Shown here: piece after piece, positions 8,690-16,432 of the stretch | Position numbering within the stretch: the stretch's first letter is position 1 | How the letters are laid out: each line of letters begins with the position of its first letter | Assembly: GCA_963674895.2 (NCBI GenBank) | Contig: CAXXCY010000002.1 | Coordinates: 496,001-560,000, forward strand | Source: CAXXOK01 sp963674895 | GTDB taxonomy: Bacteria; Bacillota; Clostridia; Christensenellales; Aristaeellaceae | DNA length: 64,000 nucleotides | Direction: 5' to 3' | Notes under the pieces: generated by a model | The model's database searches: none | What the model saw: the letters and a program-made list of their open reading frames with translations, nothing else | What the model was told of the DNA's origin: nothing | Made by a program: the position numbers and the translations under genes

Positions 8690-10390
8690 ATGTCCGTCAT
8701 TCCGCATACGAAAAAGCAGTGGATCGCGGCTTGCGCGGTCTTCGCCGCGCTGGCGCTTTTAAGCGCCGCGGCTTATCTTGCCGCGGGCATTTGGAACAGC
8801 AGATTTGCGCCGGTGGACAACAGTTTTTTCCGTTCGCCCTTCATCACGGGCAAAAAGGTGCTCGTGCTGGTCGCGCACCAGGACGACGAGGTCAATCTGG
8901 CGTACGGGGTCGTCGACGCCCTGGTGCAGGCGGGCGGCGACGTAACGATCGCGTTTGCCACGAACAGCGATTCCCGCTATCCCGCTGAAACCCGGGTTGC
9001 GGAAGCGGCGGCGGCCGACGCGCTGATGGGTGTACCCGCGGACCACATTGTGCTGCTTGGCTACGGCGGCCATATGGTGCCGCCGTTTTTCCTGTGCGAA
9101 CCCGGTCTGGTGCGGGAAAGCGAAGCCGGCCATTCCCAAACCTACGGAGCGAACGGGATCTCGGATTACCATTCCCTGTGCTTCGGGGAACCGGCGGCGT
9201 ATACGCGCGCGAATTTCGAGGGCGATCTCTATCAAATGATCCTGAACCTGCGGCCGGATATCGTCTTCGTGTCGGATACGGACGACCACATCGACCATGT
9301 GTCGCTTTCCCAGTCGTTTGACATGGCGATGGGGAGGCTGCTGAAGGACAATCCCGGATACCGGCCCTATGTGTTCAAGGGGTTCAGCTACGAATACGCG
9401 TGGCACGGGAACGAGGATTTTTACCACAGCCTGACGCTCCAAAGCGCAGCGCCTTCCTGGACGGAGACCAGCTACCATACCGCGTACGCGTGGCCGGAGA
9501 GGGTGCGCTTGCCGCTGCCGGGGGAATATCTAAGCTATACGCTGCGAAGTTCCAAACTGCGGGCGCTGTTGCTTTCCTTCAAGAGCCAAAACGCGGTTTT
9601 ACAGGAAAACGGCCTGCTCAACGGCGACCGGATATTCTGGGAACGCCGCACGGATTGCCTGTGGGCGTCCGCCGCCGCGACCAGTGGGGACGCGTCCCTG
9701 CTGCAGGATTTCGTGATTGGCGATACACGGGAAGCGCCGCTAGCAACCTGCTGGATACCGGACGAGACGGACGCCGAACCGGAAATCAGGTTTACATGGC
9801 CCGAGCCGCAGGCCGTAGCGGAACTCGTGTTTTACGATGCGCCCGCCCCCGCGGGGGATATTTTAAAGGTGCGGATCACAGACGACGGCGGCCGGGCGAT
9901 CGATTACGCGCTTCCAAACGGCACGGGGGAGCCCTGCCGCCTCAAGCTCGGCGGTACGCCGGTACAAAGCCTTACGGTCCGGGTATTGGAAAGCGAAGGC
10001 GGCCCCATCGGCTTTTCAGAGATCGAAATCCTGCCGGAGCGGGAGCTTTCGACCCAATGGATTCAGCTGACGGACGCGGAGAACAACTTCCTCTATGAAT
10101 ACGCATGGCCCGCCGACCGGGCGCTGGAGCTTTTCCTGTATGGTTATCCGGCGGCGCCGGAGCAGGCAACCGCGTATATAACGAAGGACGGAAGCGGCGA
10201 CCCAGTCGCCGAAATCCGTTACGATGGAACCTCGTTCCCAATCCCGCCGCTGCCCAAAGGGCGCTACCGCGTAACCGCCGCAGGCGGCAATTGCACTGCG
10301 GAGGTTGTCCTCCGCATCGGCGATTTCATGCTGAAAGAACGCATACTCCGGTATATCGAGCGCAGCGCGGACGGCCTTCTGCCGGACTGA
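8690..10390 (+). CDS. Membrane-anchored PIG-L family deacetylase with C-terminal beta domains
   Basis: This 566-aa protein has an N-terminal transmembrane anchor (about residues 11-34) and an extracytoplasmic PIG-L/LmbE zinc deacetylase domain (about 53-280). The metal and catalytic motif is AHQDDE at 62-67, where most members have AHPDDE, and the second motif is DDHIDH. About 280 further residues form beta-rich modules (IRFTWPEPQAVAELVFYDAP resembles a galactose-binding or F5/8C-like fold). PIG-L enzymes remove N-acetyl groups from GlcNAc-containing conjugates; surface exposure points to a cell-wall or capsule substrate. ATG at 8690 is preferred over an in-frame GTG two codons upstream because of spacing from GAGAGG. 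Confidence 0.85.
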   Translation: MSVIPHTKKQWIAACAVFAALALLSAAAYLAAGIWNSRFAPVDNSFFRSPFITGKKVLVLVAHQDDEVNLAYGVVDALVQAGGDVTIAFATNSDSRYPAETRVAEAAAADALMGVPADHIVLLGYGGHMVPPFFLCEPGLVRESEAGHSQTYGANGISDYHSLCFGEPAAYTRANFEGDLYQMILNLRPDIVFVSDTDDHIDHVSLSQSFDMAMGRLLKDNPGYRPYVFKGFSYEYAWHGNEDFYHSLTLQSAAPSWTETSYHTAYAWPERVRLPLPGEYLSYTLRSSKLRALLLSFKSQNAVLQENGLLNGDRIFWERRTDCLWASAAATSGDASLLQDFVIGDTREAPLATCWIPDETDAEPEIRFTWPEPQAVAELVFYDAPAPAGDILKVRITDDGGRAIDYALPNGTGEPCRLKLGGTPVQSLTVRVLESEGGPIGFSEIEILPERELSTQWIQLTDAENNFLYEYAWPADRALELFLYGYPAAPEQATAYITKDGSGDPVAEIRYDGTSFPIPPLPKGRYRVTAAGGNCTAEVVLRIGDFMLKERILRYIERSADGLLPD

Positions 10391-10482
10391 TCCGGGCTCC
10401 GATACCGTATCATGTTCAATCAAACGATATCGTCAGACAAGCGGGAAAAAGCGCGGCAAGGACCGCTTGCGGCCCCCCTGTT

Positions 10483-10511
10483 TTGCAATACCCGGCAAAG
10501 CGGACTATACT
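10483..10511 (+). promoter_or_regulatory. Sigma-A-like promoter for the flavin reductase gene
   Basis: TTGCAA (10483-10488), a 17-base spacer and TATACT (10506-10511) lie 25 bases before the ATG at 10537, with AAGGAG at 10521-10526 as the ribosome binding site. Confidence 0.7.
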
Positions 10512-10536
10512 ATCCATAACAAGGAGATGAACAGTT

Positions 10537-11040
10537 ATGAGTTACCGGAAAGTTGACATCGGGACCTTTGCGTTGAAGCCGTTTGAAGCGATCGGCAAAA
10601 AGTGGACACTGATTACCGCGGAAAAGGACGGCGTGGTCAATACGATGACCGCAAGCTGGGGCGGCATCGGCGTGCTGTGGGGGAAGAACGTGGTCACCGT
10701 CTATATCCGCCCGCAGCGGTATACGCGGGAATTCGTGGACGCTACCGATTGCTTCACCGTTACGCTTTTTGACGGCCATCAAAAGGAACTCAACGTCCTG
10801 GGTTCGAAGTCCGGGCGGGACGGGGACAAGATCGGCGAGGTGGGCTTCCATGTGGAGCGCGTAGACGGCCGGCCGACCTTTGCGGAGGGTAAAACGGCGA
10901 TCGTATGCCGCAAGCTGTATCGCGGGCGGTTCGACCCAGCGCTGTTTGTCGCGCCGGAAATTATCGGCTCCGTATATCCGAAACAGGATTTCCATTACGT
11001 CTATATCGGCGAGGTCGAGGGTATTTTCGAAAACGAATAG
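10537..11040 (+). CDS. Flavin reductase / flavoredoxin-like FMN protein
   Basis: This is a 167-aa cytoplasmic split-barrel protein of the flavin reductase-like family. These bind FMN and either reduce free flavin or act as electron carriers. Visible family features are KKWTLITAEKDGVVNTMTASWGG (FMN phosphate-binding strand-turn), VTVYIRPQRYTREFVD, the SGRDGDKI loop and a C-terminal FHYVYIGEVEGIFEN strand. Its length is typical of clostridial members, many of which are annotated as flavoredoxin. It has its own promoter and ribosome binding site. The aldo/keto reductase and ferredoxin nearby suggest a small redox neighbourhood, but no direct functional link can be shown. Confidence 0.88.
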   Translation: MSYRKVDIGTFALKPFEAIGKKWTLITAEKDGVVNTMTASWGGIGVLWGKNVVTVYIRPQRYTREFVDATDCFTVTLFDGHQKELNVLGSKSGRDGDKIGEVGFHVERVDGRPTFAEGKTAIVCRKLYRGRFDPALFVAPEIIGSVYPKQDFHYVYIGEVEGIFENE

Positions 11041-11108
11041 GGGCGCGTGAAACAGGGGTCTGATTCGCGCGCGGCAATCAAACGCGGCAAGACGGGAGGG
11101 GGCGGAAT

Positions 11109-11960
11109 ATGATCTATACTTTGCTTGGAAAAACCGATCTGAAAGTCGGCATGGCCGCTTTCGCCGGCATTGTGAATATGGACGAAACGCCCGAAGACGC
11201 GGCGCGCTTCACGGCGTACGCGGTCAATGCGGGCGTGAATTACTTCGACGTGGCGCCGTCCTACGGAAACGCGGAGGAACGCCTGTCCGACGCGCTGCTG
11301 CCGTACCGCAAAGCGGTTTATCTCGCGTGCAAAACGCAAAAGCGCGACGCGGCGGGCGCCCGCGAGGAACTGATGGCGTCCCTTGCGCGGCTGCAAACGG
11401 ACCATTTCGACGTATACCAGCTGCACGCCATGTCCACCCCGGAGGATACGCGGCGGGTGTTCGGGGAAGGCGGCGCGATGGAAACGCTGCTTTGGGCGCG
11501 CAAGGAGGGCCTGATCCGCTATATCGGCTTTTCGGCGCACAGTGAGGATGTTGCGCTGGAGTGCCTGAACCGGTTCGACTTTGACACGGTCATGTTTCCG
11601 GTGAACTGGGCCATGGGACTGACCTCCGGCTGGGGCGGGCGTATCTCCAAAGCCGCAAGGGAGAAGGGCGTCGGCCTGATCGCCATCAAAACGCTGATCG
11701 AGCGCAGCTGGCGGGACAACGAAACGCACAGTTTCCCCAAAAGCTGGTGCAAGCCGCTCTGGGACAACGAGCCCCTGGCGGTCGCCGCTATGAAATACGC
11801 GGTTTCCAAAGGGGCCGGGCTGCTGATCCCACCCGGCAACATCGCGCACCAGCGCTTTATGGTGGATCACATCGACGCGTGCAAAGAGCCGCTTTCCGCG
11901 GCGGAATTGGCGCTGCTGCGCACCGAAGCGGAGCGTGTGAAGGACGAAGCGATCTTCTGA
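11109..11960 (+). CDS. Aldo/keto reductase
   Basis: This 283-aa NAD(P)H-dependent TIM-barrel oxidoreductase has the family motifs AVNAGVNYFDVAPSYGNAEERL (catalytic Asp and Tyr), YLACKTQKRDAAGAREEL (catalytic Lys in the CKT strand) and DHFDVYQLHAM (catalytic His region). The C-terminal part (MKYAVSKGAGLLIPPGNIAHQ) matches the clostridial branch often followed by ferredoxin-like clusters. Here a stand-alone small ferredoxin is encoded convergently six bases downstream, so the two may have split from, or substitute for, such a fusion; that is inference. The start has GGGAGGGGG upstream. Confidence 0.9.
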   Translation: MIYTLLGKTDLKVGMAAFAGIVNMDETPEDAARFTAYAVNAGVNYFDVAPSYGNAEERLSDALLPYRKAVYLACKTQKRDAAGAREELMASLARLQTDHFDVYQLHAMSTPEDTRRVFGEGGAMETLLWARKEGLIRYIGFSAHSEDVALECLNRFDFDTVMFPVNWAMGLTSGWGGRISKAAREKGVGLIAIKTLIERSWRDNETHSFPKSWCKPLWDNEPLAVAAMKYAVSKGAGLLIPPGNIAHQRFMVDHIDACKEPLSAAELALLRTEAERVKDEAIF

Positions 11961-11966
11961 CGGGGT

Positions 11967-12209
11967 TTACCGAAGCGAAATGGCCCCCATGGGACAATAG
12001 CGCACGCATTTTCCGCATTTGGTGCAGTTGCTCTGGTCAACCGTTGGCGCGGCGTAGCCCTTCTGCCGCAGCGCTTGAACCGGACAAACGCGGATGGACG
12101 GACAGGGGTGGTTTTCCGGGCAGCGGTTCTTGTTGACCATGATCGACAGATGCTGCCAGTCCGCGGCCGGTTCCTGCGTCTTATTCGGGGAAAATCCAAA
12201 AATACCCAT
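11967..12209 (-). CDS. Small 4Fe-4S ferredoxin-like protein
   Basis: This 80-aa protein has a first atypical Cys set (NRCPENHPCPSIRVCPVQAL) and a canonical second set CTKCGKCVRYCPMGAI, implying one or two 4Fe-4S clusters. Proteins with this MVNKxRCPxNHPCP motif are common in Clostridia and presumed to carry electrons. The start at 12209 (MGIFGF) is set by GGAGG ten bases upstream; a longer frame reaching 12362 lacks such a site and has low-complexity sequence, so it was rejected. It is convergent with the aldo/keto reductase. Its physiological partner is not evident. Confidence 0.82.
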   Translation of the reverse strand: MGIFGFSPNKTQEPAADWQHLSIMVNKNRCPENHPCPSIRVCPVQALRQKGYAAPTVDQSNCTKCGKCVRYCPMGAISLR

Positions 12210-12442
12210 CGTATAGAATCCTCCGTTATATTCGATCATCGGGCCTGCCGTGCCCGGCTGTAAAGCTGCCGGCAGGCTTTCCATTCCTGCCGCGTCGGCA
12301 TGGGACGGAAGCGACGATCCAACAATATATTGCATTTTGGCGGGTTTCTGTGATGAAGTCACTGAAACGGAAACCTCGTGGTTTTCCGGCTGCCGTACCG
12401 GTTCAGGATTGTTCCTGAGTCTTCATTATTCCAGGGCGGCGA

Positions 12443-12471
12443 TTGACAAACCGTATACCGAATAGTATATT
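12443..12471 (+). promoter_or_regulatory. Strong sigma-A-like promoter for the TIR-LRR operon
   Basis: Consensus TTGACA (12443-12448), a 17-base spacer and TATATT (12466-12471) lie 36 bases before the ATG at 12508. The rest of the 12210-12507 gap holds no other feature that I recognise. Confidence 0.8.
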
Positions 12472-12507
12472 GGCTTCAGCGAAGAACCGATATTCCGGAG
12501 GCAGGCA

Positions 12508-13725
12508 ATGACCGAAGGCATGATTATCGTCGGCGGAAAAATCAGCCCGCACGCGAGGCGAGATATTTTTATCTCCTACCGGCGAGACGGCGGCAGCGAT
12601 TTTGCCCGAATCCTGGAGGGATATCTGGAAAGAGCGCTATATAATGTTTTTTTTGACGTGGAAGACCTGCGCAGCGGCCAGTTTGACAAACAGCTGTATT
12701 ATTTTATCGAAAACTGCCTGGATTTCCTGCTGGTGCTTCCCCAGCATGCGCTCGACCGCTGCAAGGATCCCAACGACTGGCTGAGAATAGAAATCGAATG
12801 CGCCATCGAAAACAATAAAAACATCATACCCATCATGCTGAAGGGCTTTCAATGGCCGGACCCGGCGGAGCTTCCGGAATCGCTGCGAAAGCTACAGAAC
12901 TATAACGCGCTGCAGCCAAGCCAGGAATACTTCGAAGCGTCCATGTTCAAGCTGACCAAGATGATTCAATCCAAGCCGCTTTTCATCAACGCCGAGGTCA
13001 TCCCTTCGACTCCGGCCGCGAAGCCGGGGCGCCGGTGGCTGGAGCGGTGCGCCATCGCCTTGATCGCCTTTGCGATGGGCATAGGCGGCACGCTGCTTGC
13101 GCAGCGCCTGCTGCCGGGCGGACAAACGCCGGACAGCGGTATCGGCGCAGGCGCCGCGGAGACGGCACAAACGCCGCAGATCGCGGAAACGGAAGCTCCG
13201 GCCTATGTGCAGGGGCTGATCGACGGCAGCGTGATCGACCGGGCGGTCAGGGAGGCATTGGGGGTTCCCGGCGGCGAGATACTGCAAAAAGATGCGGAAG
13301 GGATCGCCGAGATCGATTTATCCGGGCGCACGTTAAGTGATATCGGCGAATTGGCCGCGCTGACGGGCCTGAAAAAGCTGGATTTGCATAACAACAGAAT
13401 ATCCGACCTGTCCCCGCTTAAGGAGCTGTACGGGCTGGAATCCATTTTGATTTACAACAACCGTGTGGTGTCGCTTGAGCCGCTGTCCGGCATGGCAAAC
13501 CTCATCGAGCTTTCCGCAGAAAACAACCAAATCGAGGATGTTTCTCCCCTTGCGGAACTCACTGCGCTGCAAAAGCTCTATCTGCAAAACAATCAGATTA
13601 CGGACGTATCGCCGATCCGGAACCTTGTGAATCTCACGCGGCTGGCGCTGGACGGCAATCCGGTAGCCGATTATACCCCGCTGCGTATTTTTGACACGAC
13701 GGTATTTCAAATACCGCAGGAATAA
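12508..13725 (+). CDS. TIR domain - transmembrane - leucine-rich repeat protein
   Basis: This 405-aa protein has three parts. Residues 17-150 are a TIR domain: DIFISYRRDGGSDFA start (BB-type region VFFDVEDLRSGQF), a DWLRIE motif whose E95 aligns with the catalytic glutamate of NADase TIR domains, and KNIIPIMLKGFQWP. Residues about 180-202 form one transmembrane helix. After a Thr/Ala/Glu-rich linker, residues about 268-400 hold five to six SDS22/internalin-like 22-residue leucine-rich repeats (LKKLDLHNNRISDLSPLKEL type). The TIR should be inside and the LRR outside, like an animal Toll receptor in reverse order. It heads a two-gene operon. NAD cleavage or signalling is inferred from the family. 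Confidence 0.9.
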   Translation: MTEGMIIVGGKISPHARRDIFISYRRDGGSDFARILEGYLERALYNVFFDVEDLRSGQFDKQLYYFIENCLDFLLVLPQHALDRCKDPNDWLRIEIECAIENNKNIIPIMLKGFQWPDPAELPESLRKLQNYNALQPSQEYFEASMFKLTKMIQSKPLFINAEVIPSTPAAKPGRRWLERCAIALIAFAMGIGGTLLAQRLLPGGQTPDSGIGAGAAETAQTPQIAETEAPAYVQGLIDGSVIDRAVREALGVPGGEILQKDAEGIAEIDLSGRTLSDIGELAALTGLKKLDLHNNRISDLSPLKELYGLESILIYNNRVVSLEPLSGMANLIELSAENNQIEDVSPLAELTALQKLYLQNNQITDVSPIRNLVNLTRLALDGNPVADYTPLRIFDTTVFQIPQE

Positions 13726-13743
13726 AGCAAGGGAGAGACCGAT

Positions 13744-14406
13744 ATGCGGAAGTTTTGCCTGGGTGTGCTGGTGGTACTGCTCGCCGTTATCGTATCCGGA
13801 GGGGCGGCGCAGGATCAGGGCCGCTTGACCGTTTACGCCGATTACGAGACTCTGGACAACCACTTTCTCTATAAAGCAGCCTTTTTCTCGGAGGGCGGCC
13901 TGGCATACATGCCGGTTATGGACGAGCGGTGGGCGGACAACGTTCACGGCGGTAGTACGGCGATCAAGTGCCAGATCGACTTGCGGGACAACAACTGGGG
14001 CGGCTGGTATTTCCAAAACGGCGTCCTGCCGGCAGACGCGGACGAGCTTGCGGAAAACTGGGGCACGCATCCCAACGCGGGCCAGGACCTGACCGGATAC
14101 GGCAGGCTGACCTTTTGGGCACGCGGCGCGAAGGGCGGCGAAAAGGTGGAGTTTTTCTGCCTGGGCATCGGGCGCGACGCGAAAACAGGCGCCGTGGCGG
14201 AGGGATGCCCGTACCCCGACAGCAGCCCGAAAGCGACGCTGGGCTACGAGGTGCTGGGGACGGAATGGACGCAATATACCATTGACCTCAAGGGCTGCGA
14301 CCTGAGCTATGTGCTGGGCGGGTTCGGCTGGGTGACCAGCGCGTCCAAAAACAACGGCAGGAGCAGCATCGCCTTCTATCTGGACGATATCTATTACGAG
14401 CCCTGA
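13744..14406 (+). CDS. Secreted carbohydrate-binding-like beta-sandwich protein
   Basis: This 220-aa protein has an N-terminal signal sequence (MRKFCLGVLVVLLAVIVSGGAAQ) followed by a domain of about 190 residues. It resembles CBM11/galactose-binding-like folds: HGGSTAIKCQIDLR, NNWGGWYFQNG, LTGYGRLTFWARGAKGGEKVEFF, EWTQYTIDLKGCD, and a C-terminal SSIAFYLDDIYYE strand that is the classic ending of such modules. There are no catalytic motifs. It starts 18 bases after the TIR-LRR gene with a GGGAGAG site, so they are probably co-transcribed, and it might bind the ligand presented to the LRR domain. That link is inference. The signal peptide's cysteine is at position 5, not in a lipobox. Confidence 0.7.
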   Translation: MRKFCLGVLVVLLAVIVSGGAAQDQGRLTVYADYETLDNHFLYKAAFFSEGGLAYMPVMDERWADNVHGGSTAIKCQIDLRDNNWGGWYFQNGVLPADADELAENWGTHPNAGQDLTGYGRLTFWARGAKGGEKVEFFCLGIGRDAKTGAVAEGCPYPDSSPKATLGYEVLGTEWTQYTIDLKGCDLSYVLGGFGWVTSASKNNGRSSIAFYLDDIYYEP

Positions 14407-14494
14407 GGCATAGCGGCCCGGACGGCCGATCCGCGTTTTCGCCTCATACAAAGCATCGCGGAATAGTATAGATATCTTATTGTTTTAAGTGAAT

Positions 14495-14519
14495 GCGCCG
14501 GCGCTTTTAGCGTCGACGC
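14495..14519. terminator. Probable bidirectional terminator between convergent genes
   Basis: GCGCCGGCGC (14495-14504) and GCGTCGACGC (14510-14519) flank TTTTA and can pair over most of their length. They lie between the secreted protein gene and the convergent radical SAM gene. The pairing is imperfect and the T-run is in the loop, so confidence is modest. Confidence 0.4.
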
Positions 14520-14559
14520 CGTGTTGCGTTTGGGCTGTATTGGGAAAGGAAGCGGTATA

Positions 14560-15942
14560 TCACTGCGCTAATTTCTGGTTGGTTTTCATCGTGTCGTACA
14601 AGCGCCTCCAATAGCCTTTCTTGAAAAACACGCAGCTCATCCGGTCCGGCCCCAAATAGTCGCCTGACATCGCATACCCCATCGCCCGGCACCCTCCCAG
14701 GCAGTAGCGCATATGCTCGCAGTCCCGGCATTCGCTGTTCGCGTCCGTCAGCGCCTGCTTGGACAGGCGGATTGTATCCAGATAGGGGCTATTGCGCAGA
14801 AGCGGCTCCAACCCGTTTTCGTCGAGCACGTTGCCCAGACTGATGCCGGCCGCGCCCAGCAGCGCGGACACCTGGCTGCACGGCGTCAGTTCGCCGTCAT
14901 ACCCGATGAACAGCTCATCGCAGATGTCGCAGCACACCGGCGCATCGGCGTCGCAGGCGCCGGTGGGGCAGCGGACGGGCAGGCAGTGAAAGCGCCCGAT
15001 CCCGGCAAAATAGTGCACGAAGCTCCACACGATGAGTTCCATCCGGTACCCTGTCCGCACATACCACGCCATGAGCTCGAGCGCGGCGTCATAATATGCT
15101 TCGAAGGAAAGCGCCGAATGATCCATGCGCTCCACCCACCGGGGGGATTCTCCCGTACGGATGATACGCAGCTTGTCTACGCCAAGGCCGGCCATCAATT
15201 CCGCGGTTTCCCGCATGGTGGAAATGTTGCCCGTATGCACGCACATCTGTACCATGATGGGAAACCCCGCAGCCTTGAGCCTGCGGATTGCGTCAAGCGC
15301 CGTGCTTTCCGCGCCGGTTACGCCGCGCATCCAGTCGTGCCATCCCACGCCATCGTAGCTCACACGCATTAAGGGCTTTTGATGAAGCGAGCGCATCAGA
15401 TCAAGCGTTTCATCCGCAATGAGGCTGCCGTTGGTCGTGATGTTTTCAAGCGTCAGCCCGCGTGCCGCGATGGCTTTAAGCAAAGCGTCAAAATCCTTGC
15501 GTATAAAGGGCTCGCCGCCGGTCAGGCTGATTCTCGTGATCCCGCAGCGAACGAACGAATCCAGCAGCTGCGTAAGCTGCGCGAAGGAAAATTCACCCCG
15601 GTGGGCTCCGTTATCCTTAGCCATGAAACAATGGCGGCAGTTGTAGTTGCACCGGCCGGTGACCGCGATGTTGACGGAGCGGAAATGCGCAGAGTCGTAT
15701 TGTACGGGCCGCTGATCGTTTGCGATCGCATCGGAGGGTTCGCATGGCTCGATCCATCCGCGTTCCTGAAACGACACAAGCCCGTCGCCGCTTGGGATTG
15801 GCGTTTGGCCGTCGCAGCGTTCGAGCATTTGGAACGCGGATTCGCTTAATTTGAACGTGATGCCGTCAGACTTTCGAAACAGCGCATAGGGCAGGTCCAG
15901 CCACCCTCTGAGCGCGTAATCCTGATGAAGCTTCCAATACAT
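14560..15942 (-). CDS. Radical SAM/SPASM RiPP maturase-like protein A
   Basis: This 460-aa protein has an N-terminal PqqD/RRE-like region (residues 1-85), a radical SAM barrel with the 4Fe-4S motif CNYNCRHC (C98, C102, C105) and GGEPFIR, and a C-terminal SPASM region with many cysteines (LPVRCPTGAC, CCDIC, PCSQV, ECRDCEHMRYCLGGC). Members with this layout install thioether, C-C or epimerised bonds in peptides. It is transcribed divergently from the precursor gene 180 bases away. ATG 15942 follows a perfect AAGGAGGT; a longer frame starting at 15960 is less likely. It is a distinct paralogue of the three maturases on the other side of the precursor. The specific reaction is unknown. Confidence 0.88.
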   Translation of the reverse strand: MYWKLHQDYALRGWLDLPYALFRKSDGITFKLSESAFQMLERCDGQTPIPSGDGLVSFQERGWIEPCEPSDAIANDQRPVQYDSAHFRSVNIAVTGRCNYNCRHCFMAKDNGAHRGEFSFAQLTQLLDSFVRCGITRISLTGGEPFIRKDFDALLKAIAARGLTLENITTNGSLIADETLDLMRSLHQKPLMRVSYDGVGWHDWMRGVTGAESTALDAIRRLKAAGFPIMVQMCVHTGNISTMRETAELMAGLGVDKLRIIRTGESPRWVERMDHSALSFEAYYDAALELMAWYVRTGYRMELIVWSFVHYFAGIGRFHCLPVRCPTGACDADAPVCCDICDELFIGYDGELTPCSQVSALLGAAGISLGNVLDENGLEPLLRNSPYLDTIRLSKQALTDANSECRDCEHMRYCLGGCRAMGYAMSGDYLGPDRMSCVFFKKGYWRRLYDTMKTNQKLAQ

Positions 15943-16033
15943 GGGAGACCTCCTTAACAAATTCGCTCCATAAATTTCCTATGCAGCCGAGCGTGAAATG
16001 TGCCGGGCAGTGGGATTCTGTTCTTGGGAATGG

Positions 16034-16062
16034 TTGCAATCCGGGCATGTATGCAATATACT
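16034..16062 (+). promoter_or_regulatory. Promoter of the RiPP precursor operon
   Basis: TTGCAA (16034-16039), a 17-base spacer and TATACT (16057-16062) lie 61 bases before the precursor ATG. A second TATA-rich stretch (16068-16084) directly follows. Confidence 0.75.
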
Positions 16063-16123
16063 GTGCTTATATTATATACTATACCTCCGAATACTCAAAA
16101 CAATCCATAAAGGAGGAGACATC

Positions 16124-16429
16124 ATGAGCAAGGCACAATTTGACGCATTCTACAAGAAGGTCGGAGAAGACGAGACCCTGAAGAAAAAGCTGATGGACCT
16201 CAAGGGACCGAGCAAAGAGGTGCACGAAAAAGTGGTGCAGCTCGCCAAAGAAGAAGGGTTTGATGTCGAACCGGCCGATTTCAAAGGCGCGTTCGTCAAG
16301 GACGGCGAACTCGACGACGCGGCTGTCGCGCAGGTCGCGGGCGGATGCAGCGGCGGCCATTCGAACTGCACGTCGGTCTGCGGTTCCATTTGCAGCGACA
16401 ATCTGGGTATTTACAACGGCCAACAATAA
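16124..16429 (+). CDS. Nif11-type RiPP precursor peptide
   Basis: This 101-aa precursor has a Nif11-family leader of 74 residues: MSKAQFDAFYKKVGEDETL, a charged central part, LAKEEGFDVEPADF, and DDAAVAQVAGG. The leader ends in a Gly-Gly motif, the processing site for C39 peptidase-containing exporters. The predicted core is 27 residues (75-101) with four cysteines at core positions 1, 8, 12 and 16. The last three are regularly spaced (CTSVCGSIC) and flanked by Ser, Thr and Gly; it ends DNLGIYNGQQ. It is followed three bases later by a maturase gene and is transcribed from its own promoter, with AAAGGAGGAG before the ATG. Leader class and cleavage site are strong; the final structure is unknown. 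Confidence 0.93.
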   Translation: MSKAQFDAFYKKVGEDETLKKKLMDLKGPSKEVHEKVVQLAKEEGFDVEPADFKGAFVKDGELDDAAVAQVAGGCSGGHSNCTSVCGSICSDNLGIYNGQQ

Positions 16430-16432
16430 CAA

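Noticed and set aside
12210..12362. Longer N-terminus for the small ferredoxin
   Set aside because: The GGAGG site and family length point to the ATG at 12209; the extra residues are low-complexity.
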